Shown here in pieces: positions 1-9,414 of a stretch of DNA of 64,000 nucleotides. The notes under the pieces are model-generated. The model was not told where the DNA came from. It saw only the letters and a list, made by a program, of their open reading frames with translations, and ran no database searches. The position numbers and the translations under genes are program-made. This DNA is from Methylobacter sp. Lineage in GTDB: Bacteria; Pseudomonadota; Gammaproteobacteria; Methylococcales; Methylomonadaceae. Position 1 is the first letter of the stretch. The number at the start of each line of letters is the position of its first letter. Location: the NCBI RefSeq assembly GCF_023227905.1, contig NZ_JALOCF010000010.1, forward strand, positions 43,514 to 107,513, read 5' to 3'.

Positions 1-1
1 T

Positions 2-916
2 TATAGAAATGCGATCTTCCTGGGCCAGACCAGCGGGCGATTGGTCGAGTCTTTTGCGCATAAATTGCCATGGTGGTGGTATTTAGAGATTTTGCCCTTA
101 TTGCTGTTGCCGTGGCTGCTTTGGAAACCTTTGTGGATCGGATTACGCAAGCTCACGTACCAGGATCCGGGTATCCGCTTTTGTCTGGCTTGGGCATTAC
201 CGGTTTTTATCGCGTTTTCCCTGATCAGCGGCAAGCGCATCCATTATTTATTACCTTTAGTTCCAGCCGTAGCTTTGATATTGGCGCGGGCCGTGGATGA
301 AATAACGGAACCTGAGCGTTGGGAACGAGCCCACAGTGTTGTGATGGCGGTTTTCGGATTGCTGGGTGCGATATTCATAGCAGTGCTGCTTTTAAATGAT
401 ACGTATCATTGGCAGACCGAATTATCATCAATATCGGTAGACTGGGGAATTCTGCTGGTTATTAGCGCGTTAATTTTGGGCGTAACCAAGGCAAAAGGGG
501 CGCAGGATTCGGTTCTATATATTTGTATAGCTTCGGCTATCGCATTAATCACTGTCTGCGGCGGTTTTTTTGAGATTAAATACGGGCGCTACGATACCCA
601 GCCCGCTGCACAGGAAATTGCCGAATTAATGGATGAAAATAGGGATATTGCGTATTTCGGCGGTAAATATCACGGCCAATATCAATTTGCCGGGCGTCTT
701 AAAAAGGCAATTACCGTCGTGCCGGACATTGATTCTTTGTACGGCTGGGCTGGGCAACACCAGTCCGGTTATATCATAGTGACCTATCAGGATGAAGAGG
801 CATTGTCCCCGTCGTTAGTCGATCATCATTATCCGTTCAGGGGCCAGAATATCGGCTTGCTTTCATGTCGGGATTTGTTGGCGAACCCTAGGCTTAGAGC
901 TGTTTTGACACCGTAG
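2..916 (+). CDS. GT39/ArnT-like membrane glycosyltransferase, C-terminal part
   Basis: The reading frame is open from the window edge, so the gene starts upstream and only about 304 C-terminal residues are seen. The frame opens with a stretch of the kind found after the first luminal loops of ArnT and other PMT-like (GT39) enzymes: GQTSGRLVESFAH, then WWWYLEILPLLLLPW. The motif KRIHYLLPLVPAVALILAR is the usual GT39 signature in a late membrane segment. At least five hydrophobic segments follow one another, then a soluble C-terminal domain of about 90 residues. Family members transfer sugars from polyprenyl-phosphate donors to lipid A or proteins on the periplasmic side of the inner membrane; the acceptor cannot be told from this fragment. 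It ends convergently with a small lipoprotein gene, with a strong hairpin between them. Confidence 0.82.
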   Translation, partial: YRNAIFLGQTSGRLVESFAHKLPWWWYLEILPLLLLPWLLWKPLWIGLRKLTYQDPGIRFCLAWALPVFIAFSLISGKRIHYLLPLVPAVALILARAVDEITEPERWERAHSVVMAVFGLLGAIFIAVLLLNDTYHWQTELSSISVDWGILLVISALILGVTKAKGAQDSVLYICIASAIALITVCGGFFEIKYGRYDTQPAAQEIAELMDENRDIAYFGGKYHGQYQFAGRLKKAITVVPDIDSLYGWAGQHQSGYIIVTYQDEEALSPSLVDHHYPFRGQNIGLLSCRDLLANPRLRAVLTP

Positions 917-950
917 ATGATGAATATGCGGACTTCCTGCTTAAGCCCGT

Positions 951-986
951 ATGCATGGGTTGCCCGCTTTCCGGCAACCCATGCAT
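951..986. terminator. Perfect 14-bp stem hairpin between convergent genes
   Basis: Bases 951-964 and 973-986 are perfect inverted copies (ATGCATGGGTTGCC and its complement) around an 8-base loop. The hairpin lies between two genes that end towards each other (916 and 1013), so it probably acts as a bidirectional terminator. There is no long T run on either side, so this is an inference from position and stem strength. Confidence 0.6.
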
Positions 987-1012
987 TGAAGTTTCATCAA
1001 AGCGTTCAGCGT

Positions 1013-1198
1013 TTAAATGGGAATATCATCCACGGTTTCAGCCGCTTCATCGATTGCATCATGAGCGGTATTGCCAACTCCCGGTACGATTGATACAACC
1101 GCTCCGCCTAAACGCATGGGTACGGAAGCGATTTTAGTTAATACGCATCCTTGTAAAATCATAGTTGTGACTAATAAAAATACAATTCTTAACTTCAT
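1013..1198 (-). CDS. Small lipoprotein (DUF6726-like)
   Basis: A 61-residue protein with a lipoprotein signal peptide ending in LQGC, so the mature protein would be about 45 residues anchored by Cys17. The rest (TKIASVPMRLGG...GNTAHDAIDEAAETVDD) resembles the short DUF6726 lipoproteins of proteobacteria; that family name is from memory. The start is supported by AAGAAGG about 5 bases upstream of the ATG at 1198. Its function is unknown. Monocistronic, convergent with the glycosyltransferase. Confidence 0.72.
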   Translation of the reverse strand: MKLRIVFLLVTTMILQGCVLTKIASVPMRLGGAVVSIVPGVGNTAHDAIDEAAETVDDIPI

Positions 1199-1364
1199 TT
1201 TTAACCTTCTTTTGCAAATATTCAGTAGACATATTTGATAATGCTCCCACCCATTGCCATGTGCAATATTTATTTGCGATTAAGCATCTTCATACTTGCT
1301 TTGCAATGCCAAGCTCTTTGAATGAGTGAGAAATCAAATCGATCCGGCGCGTTCAGGTATTGGC

Positions 1365-2378
1365 CTAACCCAGCTTGGTTCGTTGTCCAATAGCCGCTGA
1401 TTGCAAAGCGGCAACGATGACTTGGCAATTGGCTTTCGCATCGTCCAGCGAAAGTGCCGGAGCCTTGCCTCTTAATACGCAATCGCTGAAATGCTCGATT
1501 TCCAGCCGGAAGTGATTAGCCGTTGGCAACCATTCTTCGCTTGGTTCGCCGCCTTCCGTCCACCATGAAATCATCGGCACATCGCCGGGCATACACCAGA
1601 CGTTATGGCATTTAACACCGCCCTTTGTACCGACGATTTCATACTCGCAACGCCTTGCGCGTTCAAAACTGAAATCGAAATGCGCGTACTTTCCGTCTCC
1701 GAAATCGATAATCCCGCTGGTTGCCACATCCGCTCCGCTCTCGACATATTTGGCGATGGCTGTAACAGCGATAGCAGGCTCGTCGAAAAACATCCGCGCC
1801 GAATGAATCGCGTAACAACCGATGTCCCACATCGCGCCGCCGCCGTTTTCAACGTTCTTTGCCAAGCGATACATTCGCTCAGGCCGCATCATGAAAGAAT
1901 AGCTGGACCGCACTGACCTGATTTCGCCGATCAGCCCCGACTGGATCAATTCCCGCACTCTGGCATGTTGCGGGTGGAAACGGTACATGAAGCCTTCCAT
2001 GACCGTGACTTTATGTCTCAGTGCGGCGGCCTGAATGGCCTCGATGTCGGCCACAGCCAGCGCCATAGGCTTTTCGCACAATACATGTTTGCCCTGTTCG
2101 ATGGCACGTAATGTCCACTCGGCATGCTCATCGTTGGAAAGCGGCAGGTACACGGCATCGACTTCCGGATCATCAAGTAGCGCTTCCAGGTTGTCATAGC
2201 AGCGCGCCTGCTGCTGTTGCAGCCCGTACTGTGCCAGTGTTTGCTGGGCGGCGCCGGGGCGGCGGCTGGCGATGGCGACCAGCTCGGCATTGGACGCTTC
2301 CAAGATGGCCGGCATTAAGCGTTCATTGACGCGCGCCGCTCCCAAAATGCCCCAACGCAGTTTTTTATTGTTATTCAT
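1365..2378 (-). CDS. Gfo/Idh/MocA family NAD(P)-dependent oxidoreductase
   Basis: 337 residues, the normal length for the family. The N-terminal Rossmann fold starts at once (RWGILGAARVNERLMPA, residues 8-24). The family motif CEKPMAL, whose Lys normally contacts cofactor and substrate, is at about residues 101-107, and the GGGAMWDIGCYAIH segment at about 190-203 carries the usual catalytic Asp/His region. Members oxidise or reduce sugars, inositols or trans-dihydrodiols using NAD(P). The closest-looking group is the trans-1,2-dihydrobenzene-1,2-diol/glucose-fructose oxidoreductase-like set, but the substrate cannot be assigned. ATG at 2378 is preceded by GAAGG. It stands alone, in the same direction as the DUF5062-bpt pair upstream. 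Confidence 0.88.
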   Translation of the reverse strand: MNNNKKLRWGILGAARVNERLMPAILEASNAELVAIASRRPGAAQQTLAQYGLQQQQARCYDNLEALLDDPEVDAVYLPLSNDEHAEWTLRAIEQGKHVLCEKPMALAVADIEAIQAAALRHKVTVMEGFMYRFHPQHARVRELIQSGLIGEIRSVRSSYSFMMRPERMYRLAKNVENGGGAMWDIGCYAIHSARMFFDEPAIAVTAIAKYVESGADVATSGIIDFGDGKYAHFDFSFERARRCEYEIVGTKGGVKCHNVWCMPGDVPMISWWTEGGEPSEEWLPTANHFRLEIEHFSDCVLRGKAPALSLDDAKANCQVIVAALQSAAIGQRTKLG

Positions 2379-2421
2379 CAGATTTACCTTCGGTGTATGT
2401 TTTTTGCTTATGTCGCTGAGT

Positions 2422-2682
2422 TTATTTCAAGAGTGGATGATCTTTAGGCAATTGCCGCGCTATCCATAATGCTAATTTATGTTTCATATTCACCCCGTTT
2501 TCCTGGTCAATCGCCAACGGCTGGATAAGTTGATCATTGACCAGCAGACGGTAAAGGCATTCAGTTTTATCCTTTGCCGAATCCGTTGAAGTAAATCCGG
2601 AGTATCCGCGGTTTTTCGCATACTTTTCGGCAACCTCCATCGCTTTTTTTAACAGCTGAGATTCATTTTTTAACTTAGCCAT
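2422..2682 (-). CDS. DUF5062 family protein
   Basis: 86 residues, matching the usual DUF5062 length as I recall it. The conserved ending MKHKLALWIARQLPKDHP and the central ECLYRLLVNDQLIQPLA segment are the recognisable parts. The family is uncharacterised, small and soluble, and known from gammaproteobacteria. The gene overlaps the 3' end of bpt by 8 bases (2675-2682), so the two are almost certainly co-transcribed and translationally coupled. Confidence 0.82.
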   Translation of the reverse strand: MAKLKNESQLLKKAMEVAEKYAKNRGYSGFTSTDSAKDKTECLYRLLVNDQLIQPLAIDQENGVNMKHKLALWIARQLPKDHPLLK

Positions 2683-3403
2683 TGTTGTTTCCCACTGGGT
2701 TGTCGGTATTCAAAAAATCCCACTGCTGGTTAATCAAGCCTTGCAGGGGGTGATATTGGTTTTTATAGTTCATTTTTTGGCAGTCGGCAATCCAAAATCC
2801 AAGGTACAGCCACTCCAGCCTTTGTTCTTGCGCATATTGAATTTGCCACAGCACCGCATAAACACCGGGGCTATGGTCGGAGAACTTGGGGTCAAAGAAG
2901 GTATAAACCGCCGAAAGAGCATTATCAAGGCGGTCTACGACCGCCACAGCGGCCAGTTCGCCGGCAATGGAAAATTCTATAAATTCGGTATTGCACCATG
3001 AACTACCCAAAAATCCAATGTACTCATCGGGGCTGGAGCTTGCCATATTACCCTCGGCATGGCGTTGATTCTGATAGCGTAAATAAAGATCGTAATGGGT
3101 TTGTTCGAAGGCAGCGGGCTTGATTATAGCGGTGGTATGTTGATTTTTTTGCAAACAGCGCTTTTGCCTGCGATTGGGTTTGAATTGCGCAACGGGCAGG
3201 CGCACCGGAACGCATTGCGAACAATGTTCGCAATGCGGGCTATAAACATCGTCACCGCTACGCCTGAAACCGTAAGCACTAAGTTGCGAGTAAATAGCGG
3301 TATTAATTTCAAGAGAGGGAACAACATACACGGATTGTGCCCGCTGACCCTCCAAATAGCTGCAAGGATGCGGGGCGGTAATCAATAGCGGGATAGAGGT
3401 CAT
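2675..3403 (-). CDS. bpt: Aspartate/glutamate leucyltransferase (Bpt)
   Basis: 242 residues, typical of bacterial Bpt, an arginyl-transferase homologue. It transfers leucine from Leu-tRNA to proteins with N-terminal Asp or Glu, marking them for ClpS/ClpAP in the N-end-rule pathway. The N-terminal ATE domain has the expected cysteine pattern (SPHCEHCSQCVPVRLPV, about residues 55-71) and the YVVPS segment; the C-terminal GNAT-like domain contains PGVYAVLWQI and WLYLGFWI near residues 180-205. It ends inside the start of the DUF5062 gene. No clpS or aat is visible nearby. Confidence 0.93.
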   Translation of the reverse strand: MTSIPLLITAPHPCSYLEGQRAQSVYVVPSLEINTAIYSQLSAYGFRRSGDDVYSPHCEHCSQCVPVRLPVAQFKPNRRQKRCLQKNQHTTAIIKPAAFEQTHYDLYLRYQNQRHAEGNMASSSPDEYIGFLGSSWCNTEFIEFSIAGELAAVAVVDRLDNALSAVYTFFDPKFSDHSPGVYAVLWQIQYAQEQRLEWLYLGFWIADCQKMNYKNQYHPLQGLINQQWDFLNTDNPVGNNNG

Positions 3404-3461
3404 AAAAATCGTTTTGTCAGTTCACGATGTAGCTAAAGTACGCACAGCTTACCCTAGAATG

Positions 3462-5420
3462 CTAATGCTTGGCTGCGTTGTTTTGGAAATCATCCGTCCA
3501 CTCCTTTGCTTGTTGCTGTAACAGCTGTCTTTGTTCGGCGGAAAGCCCGACAGGGTCAAAACGTAGTCGATAATGCAATTTATAAAGCCGATTTAATGCC
3601 GGTATTTGCAAACGCCCAACCCATTGCTGAATGCTTTCGTTATGCCGTCGGGCCTGGCCGGTATTTTGCAAGCATTGCTCGATCAGGTAAAACTCGGAGT
3701 CGAATCCCTGATAAGAAGTTTTAAGCACTGCTGTTTTTGTAAACGGTACATTCCTGTTTAGTTTCTGCCTTGCGGAATATATCCACCATGCCAGAAAAAC
3801 CGGTAGCAATAAGGCGGGCAGTTCCAGTTCGGCATTCTGTTGAAATTGCCATTGGCTAAAATAAAACATGCAATTCGACCACCAGTCGTTGAGCGGCTGC
3901 CACAGGCTGGCATGCTCTGTTTCCATCGCCAGCCATTGCGACGGCGTAGAATCGACAGCTTGCCATACACCGTTTATATAGGCAATCGCCCAGGCATGGG
4001 CATGGCGGCTGCGAACGATATATAAGCCTTGCCGACTGTCGTATTCATTGATGGCATAGCCATTGGCCAGGCGTGCGGGAATTCCCGAATGCCTGAGCAA
4101 TAGTACGGTGGCGACAGCAAAATATTCGCAATGGCCGGACTTGCGCTTTAGCATAAAGTCTTTCAAGGCCAGATCGGAATCCGTTTGACTACCTAAATAA
4201 AGACTGTAAAAAAAGTTGCTCTGAAAATAGATTTTGATGCGTTCGGCGATGGCTTCCGGCCGTTGTCCTTCCATTTTTAATTCACCGTGAACCTGCTGTA
4301 ACCAATCGAGATGCTGCTCAGGCACTTGCAGGTCCAATTGGCTTGGCGCGCCGGCTCTTTGGCCGGTATAAAAAACCTGATAGCGGGCAAATCTTGGCGG
4401 CAGGCTCGCTTTTACCGCGCCCAGCTCGGTGTATTGCAGGTCAGCGTCATCGAGTCCTGTTATTTTCGCCGTGCCATCCGGCAACGCCAATACAGATTGA
4501 TGATCAAGTTGTTGCAGGATTTCCAGTTTGTGTAACTTGCCGTTTTCGGATACCGGATTTTTAGCCGTAAACAGCCGCGTGGAAGCGGTCCAGTTGTGGC
4601 CTAAATACAAGTCATAACTGGCTTGATGCAGCAGCAATTGCCCATCGGCTCTTACCCGGAATTGGATCTTGTCGGATAATTTCAACTCGCCGACATCGCC
4701 GATAGACGTTTGCCCTTTAAAAGGATCGGTTTGCCGGTCGCCAAGCCACTCAAGGGATTCTTCTTCGAATGTTGCACTTAACCGTTTTAAACCCTGATAA
4801 CCGGAATGGCTCACAGCAACAGCCAAGCCGATGCATAACAGCCATAGCGGTACCGGGGAATGCTTGGGCCGAACCGACCATAAAATGCCGGTAAACAGCG
4901 TCGCGGCAATGATGAAATAAACAGGCGATTGCACATTGGCAGCTCCGGCGCTCAACACGGTTAAAGCCGCATAAGGCAGGATGAAATCAATCTCTCTAAG
5001 CAGCCTGATAACGCCGGACTCCCTGTTATAGAGCGAGGCATAAGGCGGGTTGGAGTCAAATTCTTCAGCTGATCCGGGTTTGCGCAATGAATAAAGCAAA
5101 GCCGCTAACGGCAAGGTCTGAGTGTTGCTGAACAATTGCGCAAATAACGTCGGCGCAAACACCACCGGCAGCCACTTTAGCAACACAAAAATAGGCCGAT
5201 CGGTGGGCTGTAAAATATACACATCGATTAACAGCAGTATCACCAGCAGCGCGGATAAATCGCCGCAACGGTAAAACTGGCGTGAGCTTATCCGCCAACG
5301 CCACTCACTATATTTACCGATAGCGATGACAAGCAACAACACAAAAGTCGCCAGCCAGGTTTGCGATAACCATCCCCATGACAGCAGACTGAAGCATAAA
5401 AACAGCATGTTCTTATTCAT
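3462..5420 (-). CDS. TgpA-like membrane transglutaminase (DUF3488 + transglutaminase)
   Basis: 652 residues when started at the ATG at 5420, which overlaps the DUF58 stop as ATGA; a longer frame to 5471 exists but the overlap favours 5420. The first 190 residues hold about six hydrophobic segments (DUF3488). A periplasmic transglutaminase-like core follows with a full triad: Cys in GHCEYFAVA, His in RSRHAHAWA and Asp in AVDSTPSQW. One more membrane segment lies near the C-terminus, before a DUF4129-like tail. Pseudomonas TgpA is the named relative. Together with the MoxR ATPase and DUF58 protein upstream it forms the widespread MoxR/DUF58/transglutaminase operon, thought to act on envelope proteins; the substrate is unknown. 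Confidence 0.9.
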   Translation of the reverse strand: MNKNMLFLCFSLLSWGWLSQTWLATFVLLLVIAIGKYSEWRWRISSRQFYRCGDLSALLVILLLIDVYILQPTDRPIFVLLKWLPVVFAPTLFAQLFSNTQTLPLAALLYSLRKPGSAEEFDSNPPYASLYNRESGVIRLLREIDFILPYAALTVLSAGAANVQSPVYFIIAATLFTGILWSVRPKHSPVPLWLLCIGLAVAVSHSGYQGLKRLSATFEEESLEWLGDRQTDPFKGQTSIGDVGELKLSDKIQFRVRADGQLLLHQASYDLYLGHNWTASTRLFTAKNPVSENGKLHKLEILQQLDHQSVLALPDGTAKITGLDDADLQYTELGAVKASLPPRFARYQVFYTGQRAGAPSQLDLQVPEQHLDWLQQVHGELKMEGQRPEAIAERIKIYFQSNFFYSLYLGSQTDSDLALKDFMLKRKSGHCEYFAVATVLLLRHSGIPARLANGYAINEYDSRQGLYIVRSRHAHAWAIAYINGVWQAVDSTPSQWLAMETEHASLWQPLNDWWSNCMFYFSQWQFQQNAELELPALLLPVFLAWWIYSARQKLNRNVPFTKTAVLKTSYQGFDSEFYLIEQCLQNTGQARRHNESIQQWVGRLQIPALNRLYKLHYRLRFDPVGLSAEQRQLLQQQAKEWTDDFQNNAAKH

Positions 5421-6748
5421 AACGCCGCCAGTTGTTCGGCCAGATGATGATAGTCGAGCAGATAAAAACATTCAGGTTTATCCGCGCATTGCTGTTGGGT
5501 CAGTGAGCCGTCGTGCAATAAAAATACCGTAGCGGGCAAACCGCGAGCCGATAATTGTTTGATAAAGTCCTGCCGGGCCGGGTCCCAATGCATCAGCACG
5601 CAAACCAAGCTGCTGCACAATCCGGCTCTGGCTAACACGGCCTGCTGTAACTGGGTAAACGTGCCTTGTTGGCTGGGTTGAACCGCCGCCAGAATCTCCT
5701 GCAAATGCGCTAACTGATCGACACCGCGCCCGGCGGTAAAACAATAGGCTTGTAAGCCGACAAACATTAAATCCAGCAAGGCTTCATGTTGCCGCTCACT
5801 GGCCGCAAGTGAGGCCGCCACCGACACCGCCGCTTCAAATTGCTCAACCGGCGCATCGCCGGCAAAGGTGTCCAGCAGTAACGCGCGGCGGACAAAATAT
5901 TCATCCTGATATTCCCTGACGATCGGCTTGCCGTGTTTGGCGAAGCTCTTCCAGTGGATGCTGTTTAAGGGATCGCCGCGTTGATAGTCTCGTAGCGACA
6001 TGAACTCGCTGGAATTGCCGACCGAACTTGCCTGCGCCACACCGCCGGCTTGGTATTTGCGCTTTCCGGGCAGCGTTAGCGGCTTGACCGGATAATGTTT
6101 GGGCAGCACCAGACAGCTTTGAGGCGCTTTCAGCACGATTAAACGCCTGAACAAGCCCAGTAAATCCGGTTTAGCCAGATAGCTGTCGGCAAAAATGAGG
6201 GCGCCGCGCCGGGTAGGGGTAAAGCTGATCTTTACCTGTAGCGGCGTTTGCGCCAGCTCAGGCAAGGCCGTTTCGGCAATCACGCCGCCGCGCCGATAGG
6301 CCAGATAGCGCAGCCATTGTCGAAAGCTTACGCCCTGTTTGAACCACGGCTGTTTTTCCAGTCGATAAAACTTAAGTAATGGCATTGCGCCGGGCAGGGT
6401 TTCCGACAACTGCTCGCACAGCGCCAGACGGTCATAAGTCCGCGGCGTTAAATTAGTCAGCGTGACGCTGTAGCGCAGCGGCTCGCCGACCATACCGTAA
6501 CGCGGCAAGCGGCGGGTTAATGACACTTTGAGTCCATTAAACATGCTGTTCAAAAAGGAGCAAGCCAGCAGCACGAATAAAAATACGAACAACTGATAAG
6601 TAGTGCTTTGCCGGGTGTTGACGCCAAAAACGGCGGCGGCAACCATGAAAGTAATAACGAGGTGGCCGGTAAAGGTAAAATGCTGCCGCATCCAGTTATC
6701 GAAACGATAAACCCTGCGATACTGCCTGAGCATAAAACCTTGCCGCAT
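5417..6748 (-). CDS. DUF58 domain-containing protein
   Basis: 443 residues. Two hydrophobic segments lie near the N-terminus (about residues 25-65), followed by a beta-rich region and then the DUF58 signature SLRDYQRGDPLNSIHWKSFA, which contains the RxYxxGD..R.I.W pattern. The C-terminal part is related to von Willebrand factor A domains. DUF58 proteins are regular partners of MoxR ATPases and may serve as scaffolds for substrate insertion or maturation. The start lies 3 bases after the moxR stop; the 3' end overlaps the transglutaminase start by 4 bases, so the three genes form one translation-coupled operon. Confidence 0.9.
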   Translation of the reverse strand: MRQGFMLRQYRRVYRFDNWMRQHFTFTGHLVITFMVAAAVFGVNTRQSTTYQLFVFLFVLLACSFLNSMFNGLKVSLTRRLPRYGMVGEPLRYSVTLTNLTPRTYDRLALCEQLSETLPGAMPLLKFYRLEKQPWFKQGVSFRQWLRYLAYRRGGVIAETALPELAQTPLQVKISFTPTRRGALIFADSYLAKPDLLGLFRRLIVLKAPQSCLVLPKHYPVKPLTLPGKRKYQAGGVAQASSVGNSSEFMSLRDYQRGDPLNSIHWKSFAKHGKPIVREYQDEYFVRRALLLDTFAGDAPVEQFEAAVSVAASLAASERQHEALLDLMFVGLQAYCFTAGRGVDQLAHLQEILAAVQPSQQGTFTQLQQAVLARAGLCSSLVCVLMHWDPARQDFIKQLSARGLPATVFLLHDGSLTQQQCADKPECFYLLDYHHLAEQLAAL

Positions 6749-6751
6749 CGT

Positions 6752-7708
6752 CTAGCTCGGTATCGGGAGGCTGTCGACTATTTCCTGCATTAACGTCGTC
6801 GCTTCAATGCCGGAAAACTTGCTTTGCGAGTCCACGTTAAGCCGATGGGCAATAACCGGGATGGCGAGTTCCCTGATCACATCCGGGGTGACAAACTCAA
6901 AGCCGTCCAGCAGCGCCAAGGCTTGCGCCGTTTTCATCAAGGTTAGCGAGGCTCTGGGACTTGCGCCCAGCTTGATTTCCGCCTTGTCGCGGGTGGCCGA
7001 GACGATAGCGACAATGTAGCGTTTAAGTTCCTCGCTGATCCGCACTTGCTTAACCTGGGCTTGTAAAAACTGCATCTCATCCAGGGTAATGCACGTTTTT
7101 AACGTATCCAAGGGATGCTGTTTGCCTTGCGAGCTTAAGATTGCGACTTCCTGAGCGCTGGAAACATAGCCCAAACTGAACTTCATCGCAAAGCGGTCCA
7201 ACTGCGCTTCCGGCAACGGGTAAGTGCCGTGAAACTCAACCGGGTTTTGAGTGGCGACCACAAAAAAAGGCGAAGGCAGCGGCCTGACTTGGCGCTCGAC
7301 GCTGACCTGATTTTCCGCCATGGCTTCCAATAACGCCGACTGGGTTCTGGGGGAGGCGCGGTTAATCTCGTCCGCCAGCAGGATATGGCAAAAAACCGGC
7401 CCCTGCTCAAAACGAAAACTTTGCTTTTGCGGGTCGAAAATCGAGATACCTATGATGTCGGACGGCAGCAAATCGGGCGTAAACTGAATGCGCTGGAATT
7501 GCGCGTCGCAGGAAACTGCAAGCGCTTTAGCCAGCGTGGTTTTGCCGGTGCCCGGAACATCCTCCAGCAGTACATGCCCGCCGGTGCTGAACGCCGCCAG
7601 CAGCCAGTGTAAAGTGCGCTGTTGCCCAAATATCACCCGCTCTAAATTATCATAAAGTTTGTCGAAGATAGAATGTGCTTGTGCAAAAGGTGGCGAGAGA
7701 GTAGTCAT
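6752..7708 (-). CDS. MoxR-family AAA+ ATPase
   Basis: 318 residues, typical for MoxR. Walker A is LLEDVPGTGKTTLAKA, Walker B is LLADEINRASPRTQSALLEAM, and sensor 1 follows as VVATQNPVEFHGTYPLPEAQLDRF. The C-terminal lid domain includes SPRASLTLMKTAQALALL. MoxR proteins act as chaperone-like ATPases in assembling or activating protein complexes; here the partners are the DUF58 and transglutaminase proteins encoded immediately downstream. It is the first gene of the operon, so the promoter should lie in 7709-8000, shared divergently with the sigma-factor gene. Confidence 0.93.
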   Translation of the reverse strand: MTTLSPPFAQAHSIFDKLYDNLERVIFGQQRTLHWLLAAFSTGGHVLLEDVPGTGKTTLAKALAVSCDAQFQRIQFTPDLLPSDIIGISIFDPQKQSFRFEQGPVFCHILLADEINRASPRTQSALLEAMAENQVSVERQVRPLPSPFFVVATQNPVEFHGTYPLPEAQLDRFAMKFSLGYVSSAQEVAILSSQGKQHPLDTLKTCITLDEMQFLQAQVKQVRISEELKRYIVAIVSATRDKAEIKLGASPRASLTLMKTAQALALLDGFEFVTPDVIRELAIPVIAHRLNVDSQSKFSGIEATTLMQEIVDSLPIPS

Positions 7709-8032
7709 AGCACCAAATCACTCGATTGTTGGGTTGAGGCACAGGCGGCAACGTTGAATTCAGCGCTTTATCTGCCGCAAGAGACATCAAATCCGGGTCG
7801 AAACAGTATAAAGAAAGCATCTCTGTTGAAAGTGATGCAGTCTTAAGCTGTGAAGTGGCCGGCGTGGCTGCTGTAACCGGTCTTCGATAAACCCTTATTT
7901 TAGTGATATTTATTTTCAATAAAATGAAGATTATTATATAAAACAAATAAATCCCATTAACCGCACTATTTTTCTCAGCAGTAGATTCACTTAATAAGCC
8001 TTAAAAAACCGCTTTGTCAAGATTTGGTGACC
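7709..8032. other. Divergent intergenic region
   Basis: 324 bases between the divergent moxR and sigma-70 genes. The right half is AT-rich (7900-7960) and would suit promoters, but no clear -35/-10 pair could be fixed by eye. No RNA gene seen. Confidence 0.35.
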
Positions 8033-9379
8033 ATGATGTGTTCAAATGAACCTTTATTAAAGCCGGAAACGGCGATTTCTAATGGCGTTGAAGAGGCGAA
8101 AGAAAGCGCTGAGCATTGTAATCTTCAACTGGCAATCGATCTGGAGGCCAATAAAGCCAGGTTGATTAATGTTCTGTCACAATTCCCCGCCATTGCGTTA
8201 TGGTTGCTTCATAAGTATGAAGCGAGCGTTTGCGAGTCCGAGCAGGCTTCCGAAGCGCTGACGGTTGCTTTGGCCAAAATTAAGAGCCGTTATTTGCAGG
8301 CGAGTTTGTCGTTTTCAGGCAGAGGTTTTAAGCGTAAAGCTGAAACCGATGAAAAACGACATTTAACTGAGGCACTGCAGGCATTTCCTTTTTCGGTTGA
8401 TGATCTACTGGTGCTGATTGAGTTTATTATTTGTGTTTTCACGAATCGAGAAGGGGGCTATCAATCGGCTGCCCAGAATGTTAAAAATCATTCCGCCTGG
8501 ATTGTTAAACGGCTGAAAGGATCAAATCGGCACAGCAAGTTAAATTTGCCTGATATAATGGATGCTATACGCGCCAGCCAATTTGATGAGCAATTTCTGT
8601 TTTTGTCCGGTGCTGATATGCAGCAATATGTGACTGATATGATTGTTGCCGAACGGTTGTGGTTAAACTCAAGGCAAGCTTTAGCAGAGGCGAATTCCGG
8701 TCTGGTTTTATTCATAGCCAATCGGTATAAGTGCGGCTTTTTAGATTTTGATGACTTGGTCCAGGAAGGTCAAACCGGCTTATTAAAGGCTATCGACAAA
8801 TTTGATCACCGTTTGGGGTTTCAATTTTCGACGTATGCGGCTTATTGGATCAGGCAGGCGATATCCCGCGCCCTGTCTCGTAGCGAAAGAGTCGTGCGGG
8901 TGCCTTGCGAACAGGTGGCTAATATTCATAAAGTGCTGCGCGCCAAGAACGAACTGCTCTCAAAAACGGGTAAAGAGCCCTCGATTAAAGAACTGGCCGA
9001 CTACTCAAAAATACCTGACGATCAAATAAATGCTATTTTATGCATTTCTCAAACGGCAGTGTCATTGGAAAGCTTGGAGGACGATGAGGATTCATTAGCG
9101 CCGATAGATTTTTTAGAACAGCAGGTTTTTGCTCATCCGTTTAAAAAAATAGAGCAATCAGATCTTAAAGACTGGATCGGCAATGCGATTAAAGTCCTTG
9201 ATCCACGTGAATTAAAGGTGATTTGTTGCCATTTTGGCGTCAATACCGATAATGAAATGACATTGCAGGAAATTGGCGCGGAACTTAACTTAACCCGGGA
9301 ACGGGTTAGACAGATTCAGGTTAAGGCGCTCAATAAAATGAAACTCAGCTATGGTAACCAATTAATGAGCTTTTTATGA
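8033..9379 (+). CDS. RNA polymerase sigma-70 family factor (RpoD-related)
   Basis: About 448 residues. Sigma region 2 is clear (SGLVLFIANRYKCGFLDFDD, LVQEGQTGLLKAIDKFD, STYAAYWIRQAISRAL), then region 3 (RVVRVPCEQVANIHKVLRA) and region 4 ending in the helix-turn-helix LTLQEIGAELNLTRERVRQI-like segment. The N-terminal half, about 190 residues, includes a piece like the RpoD non-conserved region (SQFPAIALWLLHKYE), but the canonical region 1.2 (DPVRMYLREMG) is absent. It is therefore probably an alternative RpoD/RpoS-like factor, not the housekeeping one. Candidate starts are TTG 8024, GTG 8027, ATG 8033 and ATG 8036; GGTGA at 8026-8030 favours one of the ATGs. ftsH lies 88 bases downstream. Confidence 0.88.
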   Translation: MMCSNEPLLKPETAISNGVEEAKESAEHCNLQLAIDLEANKARLINVLSQFPAIALWLLHKYEASVCESEQASEALTVALAKIKSRYLQASLSFSGRGFKRKAETDEKRHLTEALQAFPFSVDDLLVLIEFIICVFTNREGGYQSAAQNVKNHSAWIVKRLKGSNRHSKLNLPDIMDAIRASQFDEQFLFLSGADMQQYVTDMIVAERLWLNSRQALAEANSGLVLFIANRYKCGFLDFDDLVQEGQTGLLKAIDKFDHRLGFQFSTYAAYWIRQAISRALSRSERVVRVPCEQVANIHKVLRAKNELLSKTGKEPSIKELADYSKIPDDQINAILCISQTAVSLESLEDDEDSLAPIDFLEQQVFAHPFKKIEQSDLKDWIGNAIKVLDPRELKVICCHFGVNTDNEMTLQEIGAELNLTRERVRQIQVKALNKMKLSYGNQLMSFL

Positions 9380-9393
9380 GTTACGCTCATTAA
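9362..9393. repeat. Inverted repeat across the sigma gene stop codon
   Basis: TTAATGAGC at 9362-9370 is repeated inverted at 9385-9393, with a 14-base loop that includes the sigma gene stop. It could terminate or attenuate read-through into ftsH, or mark an RNA end. There is no T tract. Confidence 0.45.
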
Positions 9394-9414
9394 TATACGA
9401 GGTCGCACCGGTTC